Below are positions 46,363 through 57,211 of a stretch of 64,000 nt of DNA, in pieces. The stretch is from NCBI RefSeq assembly GCF_021353265.1, contig NZ_JAJTWU010000010.1, positions 62,001 through 126,000 of the forward strand. The letters run 5' to 3'. The notes under the pieces are model-generated. The model was given only the letters and a program-made list of their open reading frames with translations. It was not told where the DNA came from and made no database searches. The position numbers and the translations under genes were made by a program. Source of the stretch: Pelomonas cellulosilytica. GTDB taxonomy: Bacteria > Pseudomonadota > Gammaproteobacteria > Burkholderiales > Burkholderiaceae_C. Every line of letters starts with the position of its first letter. Positions within the stretch are counted from its first letter, which is position 1.

Positions 46363-46569
46363 ATGAGGATCGCTGCGCTGCTCCTCTCGCTACTGGCACT
46401 CTCGGGCTGCGCCGTGGTCTACGACTACGTTCAGGACGCGGCCCAGGCCCAATGCGCCAGCAACAACAGCTCCCCCCAGGACCGCCGTGCCTGCGAGAAG
46501 CGCAATGCGCCGGCCTATAACGACTACGAAGCGCGCCGCAAGCGGCTGCAGGAAGGCAAGCCAGACTGA
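46363..46569 (+). CDS. Small predicted lipoprotein, 68 aa
   Basis: The N-terminus MRIAALLLSLLALSGC is a lipoprotein signal with the lipobox LSGC. The mature part is short and polar, with two further cysteines (QCASNNSS, RRACEKRN) that could form a disulfide, and a charged tail. It begins 1 bp after the bioB stop, so it belongs to the same transcript. I do not know the family; similar small cysteine-bearing lipoproteins exist beside other genes in betaproteobacteria. Confidence 0.7.
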   Translation: MRIAALLLSLLALSGCAVVYDYVQDAAQAQCASNNSSPQDRRACEKRNAPAYNDYEARRKRLQEGKPD

Positions 46570-46654
46570 TCACGGCCCGCGCCCGCTCATTCGCCAGTGA
46601 TCCTGGCCCAGCGAACAAGCCTGTAGAAGGTTCACAAGACCGGAGACAAGAGAG

Positions 46655-48637
<1,983 letters not shown>

Positions 48638-48639
48638 CC

Positions 48640-49548
48640 ATGAACCTGCCCACCTACGTCAAGATCCTCGACGTCGGCCCGCGCGACGGCCTGCAGAACG
48701 AGAAGGCCAACGTCGCCACCGAGCACAAGGCCCGGCTCGTCGCGATGCTGCAGGACGCCGGGCTGCGCGAGATCGAGGTCACCAGCTTCGTCAGCCCGAA
48801 GTGGGTGCCGCAGATGGGCGACAACGTCGCCGTCATGGCCGCCATCGCGCGCCAGCCGGGCGTGCGCTACTCGGTTCTGGTGCCCAACCTCAAAGGGCTG
48901 GATTCGGCGCTGGCATCCAGGCCCGACGAGATCCTCGTCTTCACGGCGGCCAGCGAGGCCTTCACGCAGAAGAACATCAACTGCTCCATCGCCGAGAGCC
49001 TGGAGCGCTTCGCGCCGGTCATCGAAGGCGCCCATGCGGCCGGTGTGAAGGTGCGCGCGGCGCTGTCCTGCGCGTTGGGCTGCCCGTACGAGGGCGACAT
49101 CACAGCGGATCAGGTGGAGGCCGTCGTCAGGCCGCTGCGCGAATTGGGCGTGGATGCCATCGACATCGCCGACACCATCGGCGTCGGCACGCCGGCCAAG
49201 GTGCAGGCGGCGATGGAGCGGGCGCTGAAGCACTTCCCGACGGCCGAGGTGTCGGGCCACTTCCACGACACCTACGGCCAGGCGCTGACCAACATCTACG
49301 CCAGCATGGAACTGAGCGTGAACAGCTTTCACGCCAGCGTGGCCGGCCTGGGCGGCTGCCCCTACGCGAAGGGTGCGACGGGCAACGTGGCGACCGAGGA
49401 CGTCGTCTTCATGCTGGACGGCCTCGGCATCGAGACCGGCATCGACCTCGACAGGCTGGTCGACGCCGGCGCCTACATCTCCGGCGTGCTGGGCCGCGAG
49501 CCGGTATCCCGCGCGGCACGCGCGCTGCTGGCCCGACGCGCGGGCTGA
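48640..49548 (+). CDS. liuE: Hydroxymethylglutaryl-CoA lyase
   Basis: A 302-residue TIM-barrel enzyme splitting HMG-CoA into acetoacetate and acetyl-CoA, the last step of leucine breakdown. Motifs: VGPRDGLQNEK, EVTSFVSPKWVPQM, ADTIGVGTP, GHFHDTYGQA and GGCPYAKGATGNVATED, the lyase signature with the catalytic Cys. The ATG at 48640 is 2 bp after the mccA stop; an in-frame TTG at 48634 overlaps that stop and is less likely. Confidence 0.94.
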   Translation: MNLPTYVKILDVGPRDGLQNEKANVATEHKARLVAMLQDAGLREIEVTSFVSPKWVPQMGDNVAVMAAIARQPGVRYSVLVPNLKGLDSALASRPDEILVFTAASEAFTQKNINCSIAESLERFAPVIEGAHAAGVKVRAALSCALGCPYEGDITADQVEAVVRPLRELGVDAIDIADTIGVGTPAKVQAAMERALKHFPTAEVSGHFHDTYGQALTNIYASMELSVNSFHASVAGLGGCPYAKGATGNVATEDVVFMLDGLGIETGIDLDRLVDAGAYISGVLGREPVSRAARALLARRAG

Positions 49549-49697
49549 TCCCGCGTGTTGCTTGTCACGCTCGGGGCGGCGACCCCGGGCACGAGCGCGC
49601 GAGAAAGCCGGCTGTAATCCGCCCCACCATAAAACCCGGAAATGTTGGGACGGTCGGGGCGCTCGCCTGCCGAGCTGACCGTGACCGACGCACGCCC

Positions 49698-50825
49698 ATG
49701 AGCTTCGAGCCGCTGAGCCAGCACCGCAACCGCTTCGAGGTGGGCAAGCCCACGCCGTTCAGCATCTACGACGTCGGCGGCCGGTTGCTGCTGGCCCACG
49801 GCCACCAGTTCGACAGCATCGAGCAGCTAGAGAAGCTGATCGACCGCGACGCCACCGTGGACGTGCGCGAAATGGAGGACCCCGCCAAGCGGATCGCCAA
49901 CGCGCGGCGCGACCAGTTGCCCGCCTTCTGGGACGCGAGCATGGGCGAGGTCGGTCGGCTGCTGCGCGCCAGCCCCATAGGCGACTTCACCCACTCGCTG
50001 GACCATGCCTCCAGGCCGCTGATGGCGCTCATCGAACGCGACCCGGACCTTGCCATCCTGCAGGCGGTGCGGGCCGAGGCCGTTGACAGCGGAGCCTCGT
50101 CCTACGCCAGCCGCCACGCGGTCCACACCGCCACCGCTGCCTGCCTGGCCGCCACACGGCTGGGCTGGTCGGTCGAGCAGCGGCAATGCGTGCTGCGCGT
50201 GGCGCTGACAATGAACCTCGCGATGGCGGAACTGCAGAACAAGCTCGTCACGCAGCTCTCTCCCGTTACGACGCTGCAGCGCGCGGAGATCCAGTCCCAC
50301 CCCGAGCGCAGCGCCGCGATGCTGGAGATGGCCGGCGTCACCGACACCGACTGGCTGGAGGCCGTGCGCCAGCACCACGAGGAGCCCGACGGCAGCGGCT
50401 ACCCGCGCCGGCTCAAGCCCGTGCTCGACGTGGCCATGCTCGTGCACCACGCCGACTGCTTCACCGCCAAGCTGAGCCCGCGCCTGAAGCGCCAGCCGCT
50501 GCTGGCCGACGCCGCGGCCCGCCTGCAGTACCAGACGGGCAAGGGCGACCCGATGACCGCCGCACTCATCAAGGAGTTCGGCCTCTACCCGCCTGGCTGC
50601 GCGGTGCGGCTGAAGTCCGGGGAAGTGGGCATGGTGATGCGTCGTGGCGAGACGGCCAGCACCCCCATCGTCGCGGTGCTGACCGACCGGGGTGGCCTGC
50701 TGCTGCCGGAGCCGGCGCGGCGCGACACCGCGCGGCCCGAATACGCCATCGTCGCCGTCATTCCGCAGTCAGGGCTGAAGCTCCGCGTCGGGCTGGAAAA
50801 GCTGATCCAGGCGATGCCCGCATAA
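49698..50825 (+). CDS. Degenerate HD-GYP domain protein
   Basis: A 375-residue soluble protein. The C-terminal half keeps much of an HD-GYP domain: H140/H143, H201 in SHPERSAAM, HHEEPDGSGYP (226-236) and D253 in HADCF. The key HD pair near residue 172 is replaced (TMNLAMAEL), so c-di-GMP hydrolysis is doubtful. An N-terminal 100-residue part (about 1-90, FSIYDVGGRLLLAHGH) resembles the DUF3391-like extension of some HD-GYP proteins. It starts 149 bp after HMG-CoA lyase on the same strand. It may bind c-di-GMP without cutting it. Confidence 0.78.
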   Translation: MSFEPLSQHRNRFEVGKPTPFSIYDVGGRLLLAHGHQFDSIEQLEKLIDRDATVDVREMEDPAKRIANARRDQLPAFWDASMGEVGRLLRASPIGDFTHSLDHASRPLMALIERDPDLAILQAVRAEAVDSGASSYASRHAVHTATAACLAATRLGWSVEQRQCVLRVALTMNLAMAELQNKLVTQLSPVTTLQRAEIQSHPERSAAMLEMAGVTDTDWLEAVRQHHEEPDGSGYPRRLKPVLDVAMLVHHADCFTAKLSPRLKRQPLLADAAARLQYQTGKGDPMTAALIKEFGLYPPGCAVRLKSGEVGMVMRRGETASTPIVAVLTDRGGLLLPEPARRDTARPEYAIVAVIPQSGLKLRVGLEKLIQAMPA

Positions 50826-50845
50826 CCCAGCGGTGAGCACCCGGG

Positions 50846-51388
50846 TCAGCCGGCCACCTGGGCCACGCGCTCGCGGAAGAGCTGCGCCCGGTCGGCGCTG
50901 GCCGCGGCCTCGATGCGCGCCGACGCCTCGGCCATCCACACCAGGAAGCGCGACTCGCTGTCCACCACCCGGGCGCTGGCCCGCAGCTCGGCGTCGCGCC
51001 CGGCGAGCATGCGGCTGGCCAGGTCCAGCGCAAACATCTTGGCGCGCATCAGCCGGCGCAGGTCTGCGGCCGGATCGGCCGCTGGCGCTGCAACCGGGGG
51101 CGCGACAGGAGCCGGTGCGGGCGCGGTCGCCGGAGGTGCCGCATCAGGCCGCGGCGCGGCGGCGCGCCGCCCGGTGATCAGGCCGTCACGATGCAGCGTC
51201 TCCAGCGCCTCGTCAGCCAACCCCAGCGAATGGGCCAGGCGCCGGAGTTCGTCCAGACCACGTCGGCCGTCCACGTTGATCAGCAGCATGCGCAACGGCG
51301 CGCTGAGGCCGCCTCGGGGCCCCGCCAGCAGCTGGCGGGCGGCGTCAGTCTTGGCAGGGACGAAGGCAGGCGCTGTGGGATACGGCAT
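50846..51388 (-). CDS. Hypothetical protein with Ala/Pro-rich linker
   Basis: A 180-residue soluble protein. The first half contains a short helical domain ([22 protein letters not shown], then LETLHRDGLITGR) like the small wHTH-type folds seen at protein ends in betaproteobacteria. A long Ala/Pro linker (about 80-110) leads to an all-helical C-terminal part. No catalytic motif is seen. It lies convergent to the HD-GYP gene, 20 bp away. Function unknown. Confidence 0.6.
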   Translation of the reverse strand: MPYPTAPAFVPAKTDAARQLLAGPRGGLSAPLRMLLINVDGRRGLDELRRLAHSLGLADEALETLHRDGLITGRRAAAPRPDAAPPATAPAPAPVAPPVAAPAADPAADLRRLMRAKMFALDLASRMLAGRDAELRASARVVDSESRFLVWMAEASARIEAAASADRAQLFRERVAQVAG

Positions 51389-51474
51389 GGCGTCGGCTCC
51401 AGTCGGGCTCCGCCATGGTGGCCGGCAGACGTGACGTCATGATGATGGCCGGCCTGGCCGTGTCAGGCGCTGGC

Positions 51475-51933
51475 TCAAGCGCGGGTCACAGGGTTGCGCA
51501 GGCGCTGGCTGAACCACCACAGATGGCCGTCCGGGTCCACGCAGGCATAGGTTCGGTCGGTCCAGTGATCGGGGCCATAGTCGTTGTCCGCCAGCGGCTC
51601 CGTCACGCGGGCACCGGCGGCCCGCGCCCGCGCGCAGTGAGCGTCCACGTCGTCGACATAGATGAACAGGTTCTGCGTGTTGACACCGCCCACGACCCGC
51701 GGTGCATGGCCCGGCACGCCGAAGCGCGCGGTTTGCGACGCGCTGCCCTCGCTGACCATGATCATGGCTTCGCCGAAGCGCAGCTCGCTGTGCCGGATGC
51801 TGCCGTCAGGCGCATCGACGACCATCTCGACCGTGAAGCCGAAGGCGCGCTGGTACCAGGCGATCGCCTCACGCGCGTTCTCGCAATAGATGGCCGTGGA
51901 CAGGCGCGGCCAGCCGGGTGGGGTGGGTTTCAT
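51475..51933 (-). CDS. VOC-superfamily (glyoxalase/bleomycin-resistance-like) protein
   Basis: A 152-residue protein with the paired beta-alpha-beta-beta-beta repeats of the vicinal oxygen chelate fold: STAIYCENAREAIAWYQRAFGF, then IYVDDVDAHCARARAAGARV and DPDGHLWWFSQRL. It is of the PhnB/YetH-like type seen in many bacteria with no proven substrate. GGAG lies before the ATG. It is divergent from the YciI-like gene. Confidence 0.82.
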   Translation of the reverse strand: MKPTPPGWPRLSTAIYCENAREAIAWYQRAFGFTVEMVVDAPDGSIRHSELRFGEAMIMVSEGSASQTARFGVPGHAPRVVGGVNTQNLFIYVDDVDAHCARARAAGARVTEPLADNDYGPDHWTDRTYACVDPDGHLWWFSQRLRNPVTRA

Positions 51934-51996
51934 CTGAAGACTCCGAAGCGGCGATGCCGTGCAATCCTGGCACTGCCACGCTCAGCGCACCACCCT

Positions 51997-52446
51997 ATGA
52001 AGGCCATCGCCTGCCTGCTGACCCTGCTCTGCACTCTGGCCTCCCACGCGCAGGAGGCGCCGGCCTACGACGCTGCCAAGGCGCAAGCCTGGGGAGCCAC
52101 CGGCACCGGCATGCGGGCTTACACCTTCGTACTGCTGAAGACCGGCCCGAAGCGCATGCCCGACGGAGCGGCGCGCGACGAGATGTTCAAGGGCCACTTC
52201 GCCAACATGGCGCGGCTGGCCAAAGAGGGGCTGCTCGTCTACGCGGGCCCGCTGGATGGCGTAGACGGCATGCGCGGGTTGTTCATCTTCGCCACGGCCG
52301 ATCTCGACGCCGCCCGCCGAGCCGTCGACACCGACCCGGTCATCATCAACGGCGAAATGGTGGCCGAGCTGCACAAGCACTACGGGTCCGCTGCGCTGCT
52401 GGCCGTCAACGAATGGCACCCACGGCTGGTGAAGCCGCAGCCCTAG
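51997..52446 (+). CDS. Exported YciI-like protein
   Basis: A 149-residue protein with an N-terminal signal peptide (about 1-19, ending SHAQ) and a YciI-type fold (YTFVLLKTGPKR, GHFANMARLAKEGLLVYAGPL, AELHKHYGSA). YciI proteins are usually cytoplasmic, so an exported copy is unusual. No catalytic role is proven for the family. It is followed by hscC after 57 bp on the same strand. Confidence 0.78.
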   Translation: MKAIACLLTLLCTLASHAQEAPAYDAAKAQAWGATGTGMRAYTFVLLKTGPKRMPDGAARDEMFKGHFANMARLAKEGLLVYAGPLDGVDGMRGLFIFATADLDAARRAVDTDPVIINGEMVAELHKHYGSAALLAVNEWHPRLVKPQP

Positions 52447-52503
52447 CAGTGCCCCCTCGGCGGGTGGGCTAAGCTGCCGCCCGTTTCCACAAGAGGCCTC
52501 TCC

Positions 52504-54216
52504 ATGATCCTGGGCATCGACCTGGGCACCACGCACAGCGCGGCGGCCGTGTTCCGCGACGGCGCTCCGGTGCTGATCCCCAACGCCCACGGGGACTTCC
52601 TGACGCCTTCCGCCGTCAGCCTCGACGAGCAGGGCCACACGCTGGTGGGTCTAGCGGCCCGGGAGCGCGCCGGCCTGCACGCCGAGTCCACGGCGCTGGC
52701 CTTCAAGCGCTGGATGGGCAGCGACAAGCTCATCTCGCTGCGCACCGGTGCGCACAGCAAGCAGTTGCGCGCCGAGGAGCTGTCGGCGCTGGTGCTGCAG
52801 ACGCTGAAGGCCGACGCGGAAGCCTTCCTCGGCGAGCCCGTCACCGAGGCCGTCATCACCGTGCCGGCCTACTTCAACGAGGCGCAGCGCCGCGCCACGC
52901 GCACGGCAGGCGAGATCGCCGGGCTGAAGGTCGAGCGCCTGCTGAACGAGCCCACCGCCGCGGGCCTGGCGTATGGCCTGCAGCAGCGGCCCGAGCACAG
53001 CAGCTTCCTCGTCTTCGACCTGGGCGGCGGCACGTTCGACGTGTCGGTGCTGGAGTATTTCGAGGGCGTCGTCGAGGTGCGGGCCAGCGCCGGCGACACG
53101 CGGCTGGGCGGCGAGGACTTCAGCCGAGTCATCGCCCAGCTCTTCGCCAGAAAGGCCGAGGGCCTGGCCGGCGACGACCGCGCCGCCTGGCTGGCCAGCG
53201 AGACGTGGTGGCGCCTGGCCGAGCAGGCCAAGCGCGACCTGGGCGAGCGCGACCATGCCGAGTTGCGCACCGTCTGGCGCGACCGGCCACTGACGGCGAC
53301 GTTGACACGCGCCGACTTCGAGACAGCATCGGCCGAGCTGCTGCAGCGGCTACGCCGGCCCATAGAGCGTGCGCTGGCCGATGCGCAGCTGGACCCGGCC
53401 GGCCTCGCGGAGGTCGTGCTCGTCGGCGGTGCCACGCGCATGCCCATGGTCCGCCAGCTCGTCACACGGCTGTTCCAGCGGCTGCCGCTGCGCAACCTCG
53501 ACCCCGACCTCGCCATCGCGATGGGCGCCGCCGTGCAGGCCGGCCTGAAGGCGCGCGACGCCGCGCTGGAAGATGTCGTGCTGACCGACGTGATGCCGTA
53601 TTCGCTCGGCATCGTCGCGGCCAGCCAGGTGGCCGGTCGCATGGTGACGGACCGCTTCTCGCCCATCATCGAGCGCAACACGCCGGTGCCGGTGTCGCGC
53701 GTCGAGCGCTACCACACGGTGGCCGATGGGCAGAAGCAGATCCTCATCGACGTGCGCCAGGGCGAATCGCCCGTGGGCTCGGAAAACCTGAGCCTGGGCA
53801 AGCTGGAGATCGAGGTGCAGCCCGCCCCCGCCGGCCAGGCCGGTGTGGAGGTGCGTTTCACGTATGACGCCAACGGTCTGCTGGAGGTGGAAGCGCGCGA
53901 GACGCCCGGCGGCCAACGCCACGAGCTGGTCATCGAGAGCCAGGGCGCGCGCCTTAGCGCTGCCGAGATCGCCGCGACGCGAGAGCGGCTGCAGGCGCTG
54001 AAGCGCCACCCACGCGATGAGCAGGACAACCGCTACCTGATCGAACGCGCCAAGCGCCTGTTCGAAGACCGCCTGGGCAACGACCGCGTGATGCTGCAGG
54101 ACTGGCTGGCGCAGTTCGAGGCCGTGCTGCAGACGCAGGACGCGCGCTCCATCCGCACCGCGCGCCAGCAGTTCAAGGACGCGCTGGACAGCATCGACAA
54201 CACGTTCAAGTTCTGA
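52504..54216 (+). CDS. hscC: Hsp70-family chaperone HscC
   Basis: A 570-residue Hsp70, shorter than DnaK (about 640), as is usual for HscC. The nucleotide-binding domain shows [57 protein letters not shown] and [15 protein letters not shown]. The substrate domain follows (about 385-500) and lacks the long DnaK lid. HscC proteins work with special J proteins; here the next gene, 8 bp on, encodes one. It is not the iron-sulfur HscA type, as no isc genes are near. Confidence 0.92.
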   Translation: MILGIDLGTTHSAAAVFRDGAPVLIPNAHGDFLTPSAVSLDEQGHTLVGLAARERAGLHAESTALAFKRWMGSDKLISLRTGAHSKQLRAEELSALVLQTLKADAEAFLGEPVTEAVITVPAYFNEAQRRATRTAGEIAGLKVERLLNEPTAAGLAYGLQQRPEHSSFLVFDLGGGTFDVSVLEYFEGVVEVRASAGDTRLGGEDFSRVIAQLFARKAEGLAGDDRAAWLASETWWRLAEQAKRDLGERDHAELRTVWRDRPLTATLTRADFETASAELLQRLRRPIERALADAQLDPAGLAEVVLVGGATRMPMVRQLVTRLFQRLPLRNLDPDLAIAMGAAVQAGLKARDAALEDVVLTDVMPYSLGIVAASQVAGRMVTDRFSPIIERNTPVPVSRVERYHTVADGQKQILIDVRQGESPVGSENLSLGKLEIEVQPAPAGQAGVEVRFTYDANGLLEVEARETPGGQRHELVIESQGARLSAAEIAATRERLQALKRHPRDEQDNRYLIERAKRLFEDRLGNDRVMLQDWLAQFEAVLQTQDARSIRTARQQFKDALDSIDNTFKF

Positions 54217-54224
54217 GGCGCGGC

Positions 54225-55904
54225 ATGTGGGACGAGGACTGGGCGCGGCTCGGCATCGAGCCGACGACCGAGCTGGCGGCAATCAAGAAGGCGTATGCGT
54301 TCAAGCTCAAGAGCACGCGCCCGGACGATGACGCCGAGGCGTACCAGGCGCTGCGCGGCGCATACGAGCGCGTGCAGCAGTGGCTGAAGTGGCAGCAGCT
54401 GGAGGCCTCGCAGCGAAGCGACACGCCCGCCGACACGCCGGCCAGCACTCCTGACGACACACCGCAACTGGCGGATCAGCCGGCCGAAGCGACAACTACC
54501 CGCGAGCCAGCGCCGCAGCCCATGCCGCCTGTGGCAGAAGAGGCTGCCGACGTGCTGCAGGCGCCGCGCGTGCAGCCCCTCGACCTCATCGACGAGCTGG
54601 AACTCCGCTGGCGCCGCGCGGGCGAGGCGGCGCTGTTGGACGCTTGGGCCGAGACCCGACGCGAACTGGATCAGCAGCCGCTGAACCGGCAGGCCGAGTT
54701 CTCGGCCGCCTTCGCGCAATGGGCGCTGGCGCTGCCGGCGTTGCCGGACGACTTCCTGAAGGCGCTGGATGCGCACTTCGGCTGGCTGCATGACTTCCGT
54801 ACCGAACGGCTGCTGGGCGCCGAACTGGCGCAGGCCCTGCACGAGGCGCTGGACGAGCGGCTGCGGCCGCGGCCCATCGACCCGGCCGTGCGCGCCGTCG
54901 GCGCGCCGCTGCTGCGGCTGCAGGCCTGGCGGCAGGCTGGTGGCGGATGGCTGAAGCTGCAGTGGCTGTGGCTGCTGCTGCAGCCGGTGCTGGCACGCAA
55001 CCAGGCGATGCTGGGCGCGCAATGGCTGCGCACGCTGGGGCTGGACCTGGAGGACCAGCGCTGGCTGCGCGACGGCGTCAAGCGCGGGCTGTGGCTGCGC
55101 GCAGGTGCCGCGGCGCTGGCCTATGTGGTTGTGGCGATGCCCGTGTTCGGCGACCCGGTCATCGCCATCGCGCATGGGCTGTTGTGGCTCGCCATGACGG
55201 TGCTGCTACTTGTGTTCGGCCTCGCCGGCGGGCGCGTGCTGGGGCTGCGGCTGGAGGCGATCACGCCATCGGCCCGCCGGCTGCCACTGCGCCTGCCGGT
55301 CTGGTGCCGGGACATCAACGGCGCCGCGCTGGGGCCGGTCTGGCTGCTGTTCGCCGCGGGGCTGTTCTACATCGATGCGCAGCCCGGCCCTCGCGCGAAC
55401 GGTTCACTGCTGGCCCTGCTGCCCGACGCCGCCGTCACGTACGCCGCCTGGGCCTTCGCCCTCGGCGGCATCGCGATGGCCCGGCCGCGCCACGGCCTCG
55501 TCCATGGTGTCGTCATGGCGCTGGCGCCTCTGGTGGTCTATCTGGCCGTGCAGGTGCTGGGCGCGTGGTTGCCGCTTGAGGCCTGCATCGCCGTCGGCAT
55601 CGCCTGGCTGCTGGCGGGTGCCGCCGCGCATGAAGAGCGCCTGGGTCGCCCGCCAGCCACCCCGCTGCAGTGGGTGCTGCGCCCCGTGCTCAACACGCTG
55701 GCGCTGGCCGACCGGTGGACGTACGGCGTCGCGATGACACCACCGGCGGTGGCGATGGCCTATGTGACGCTGGTCGACGGCGAGGTGCACCCGCTGCGGC
55801 TGTTCGCCTGCTGGGTGGTCGCCATCCTGGCGGTGGGCTGGCTGCAGTCCCGAGCCGATGCGCTGGGCCAGCGCCAGCTTCCCGAACTGGCCGAGACGTC
55901 GTGA
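54225..55904 (+). CDS. Membrane J-domain-like partner of HscC
   Basis: A 559-residue protein. Residues about 1-55 match a J domain (WARLGIEPTTELAAIKKAYAFKL, then AYQALRGAYERVQ), but the HPD triad reads RPD (32-34). An acidic linker with repeated D-T-P (about 65-85) and a helical middle follow. From about residue 290 there are about six membrane helices (for example WLAMTVLLLVFGLAGG). The gene starts 8 bp after hscC, so the pair forms a unit like E. coli hscC with djlB/djlC. It probably brings HscC to the inner membrane. Confidence 0.82.
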   Translation: MWDEDWARLGIEPTTELAAIKKAYAFKLKSTRPDDDAEAYQALRGAYERVQQWLKWQQLEASQRSDTPADTPASTPDDTPQLADQPAEATTTREPAPQPMPPVAEEAADVLQAPRVQPLDLIDELELRWRRAGEAALLDAWAETRRELDQQPLNRQAEFSAAFAQWALALPALPDDFLKALDAHFGWLHDFRTERLLGAELAQALHEALDERLRPRPIDPAVRAVGAPLLRLQAWRQAGGGWLKLQWLWLLLQPVLARNQAMLGAQWLRTLGLDLEDQRWLRDGVKRGLWLRAGAAALAYVVVAMPVFGDPVIAIAHGLLWLAMTVLLLVFGLAGGRVLGLRLEAITPSARRLPLRLPVWCRDINGAALGPVWLLFAAGLFYIDAQPGPRANGSLLALLPDAAVTYAAWAFALGGIAMARPRHGLVHGVVMALAPLVVYLAVQVLGAWLPLEACIAVGIAWLLAGAAAHEERLGRPPATPLQWVLRPVLNTLALADRWTYGVAMTPPAVAMAYVTLVDGEVHPLRLFACWVVAILAVGWLQSRADALGQRQLPELAETS

Positions 55905-55907
55905 CCG

Positions 55908-57125
55908 TCAGCCGCGGTTGAGCACCTTGGGCACGGGGTTGGGCCGCAGCCGGAAAGCATCCGGCAGCTTTGAGCCCAGCAACGGCCTCAGGTAGAGCCG
56001 GAAGGCATCGGTCACGTCGGTGCCGGCCCCGTTGATGAACACGTCTTCCATCGTGCGCGTCTTGCCGGCCACGGCCGCCAGCGGCAGCAGCTCGTAGTCC
56101 ACCGAGTAGTAGCCGACGCGCTTGATGGCCACGGACCCGTCCCGGTCGCCGTGGAAGGCGTATTGCACGGCCTTCTCGCCGACCTCGCGCGCCTCGCGCT
56201 GGTCAACGTCGCTCACGCAGCCCAGGAAGCTGCGCTGCAGATAGCCGAAGGTGTCGCCGCGCACGCGTTTGATGCCAAGCTTGGCCTTGATCTCCTCGCA
56301 CAGCAGGTCGGCCAGCGCGCCGGTGCCGCTGAGCTGCACGTTGCCATGGGCGTCGCGCTCCAGGTCGCCGGCGAGCCTGGACAGCATGGGCGCGCCGCTG
56401 GCGTCATGGATGCCCTCGCTGACCGCGATGACGCAGCGGCCGTAGCGCTCGTGGGTGGCCTTCACGTCGCGCAGGAAGGTCTCGATGACGAAGTCGCGCT
56501 CGGGCAGGTAGATGAGGTGGGGGCCGTCGTCGTCAAACTTCTTGCCGAGTGCCGCAGCGGCCGTCAGGAAGCCGGCATGCCGGCCCATTACGACGCCGAC
56601 ATAGACGCCGGGCAACGCCGCGTTGTCGAGGTTGGCGCCGGCGAAGGCCTGGGCCACGAAGCGCGCGGCGGACGCATAGCCCGGCGTGTGGTCGTTGCCG
56701 ACGAGGTCGTTGTCGATGGTCTTGGGGATGTGGATGCAGCGCAGCGGGTATCCCGCGGCCTGCGCCTCCTCGGACACGATGCGCACGGTGTCGGACGAGT
56801 CGTTGCCGCCGATGTAGAAAAAGTGCGTGATGCCATGCGCCTTCAGTACCGTGAAGATCTCGTGGCAGTAGGCGGCATCGGGCTTGTCGCGCGTGGAACC
56901 GAGCGCTGACGCGGGCGTGTTGGCCACCAGCTCCAGGTTGTGGCTGGTCTCCTGAGTCAGGTCGACGAAGTCCTCGTTGACGATGCCGCGCACGCCGTGC
57001 CGCGCGCCGTAGACCTTGCCGACACCGGGCTGCCGCCGCGCTTCCAGCACGACGCCGACGAGGCTCTGGTTGATGACGGCGGTGGGGCCGCCACCTTGGG
57101 CGACGAGGATCTTCGCGAGACTCAT
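55908..57125 (-). CDS. pfp: Pyrophosphate-dependent 6-phosphofructokinase
   Basis: A 405-residue phosphofructokinase. The PPi type is shown by two positions: GGNDSSDT (106-113), which puts D109 where ATP enzymes have Gly, and PKTIDND with K135 where ATP enzymes have PGTIDND. These are the accepted markers for PPi use. The reaction is reversible, so it can serve glycolysis and gluconeogenesis with fba. GGAG precedes the ATG. It ends 3 bp after the convergent J-protein gene. Confidence 0.92.
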   Translation of the reverse strand: MSLAKILVAQGGGPTAVINQSLVGVVLEARRQPGVGKVYGARHGVRGIVNEDFVDLTQETSHNLELVANTPASALGSTRDKPDAAYCHEIFTVLKAHGITHFFYIGGNDSSDTVRIVSEEAQAAGYPLRCIHIPKTIDNDLVGNDHTPGYASAARFVAQAFAGANLDNAALPGVYVGVVMGRHAGFLTAAAALGKKFDDDGPHLIYLPERDFVIETFLRDVKATHERYGRCVIAVSEGIHDASGAPMLSRLAGDLERDAHGNVQLSGTGALADLLCEEIKAKLGIKRVRGDTFGYLQRSFLGCVSDVDQREAREVGEKAVQYAFHGDRDGSVAIKRVGYYSVDYELLPLAAVAGKTRTMEDVFINGAGTDVTDAFRLYLRPLLGSKLPDAFRLRPNPVPKVLNRG

Positions 57126-57211
57126 GAACGCTCCAGGGTCGACAGTGACGGGCCAGTTTAGGGGGGCCGGCACGCGGGGCGTCTAGGGGCTAATGCGGCG
57201 TCCGCGGCGGC

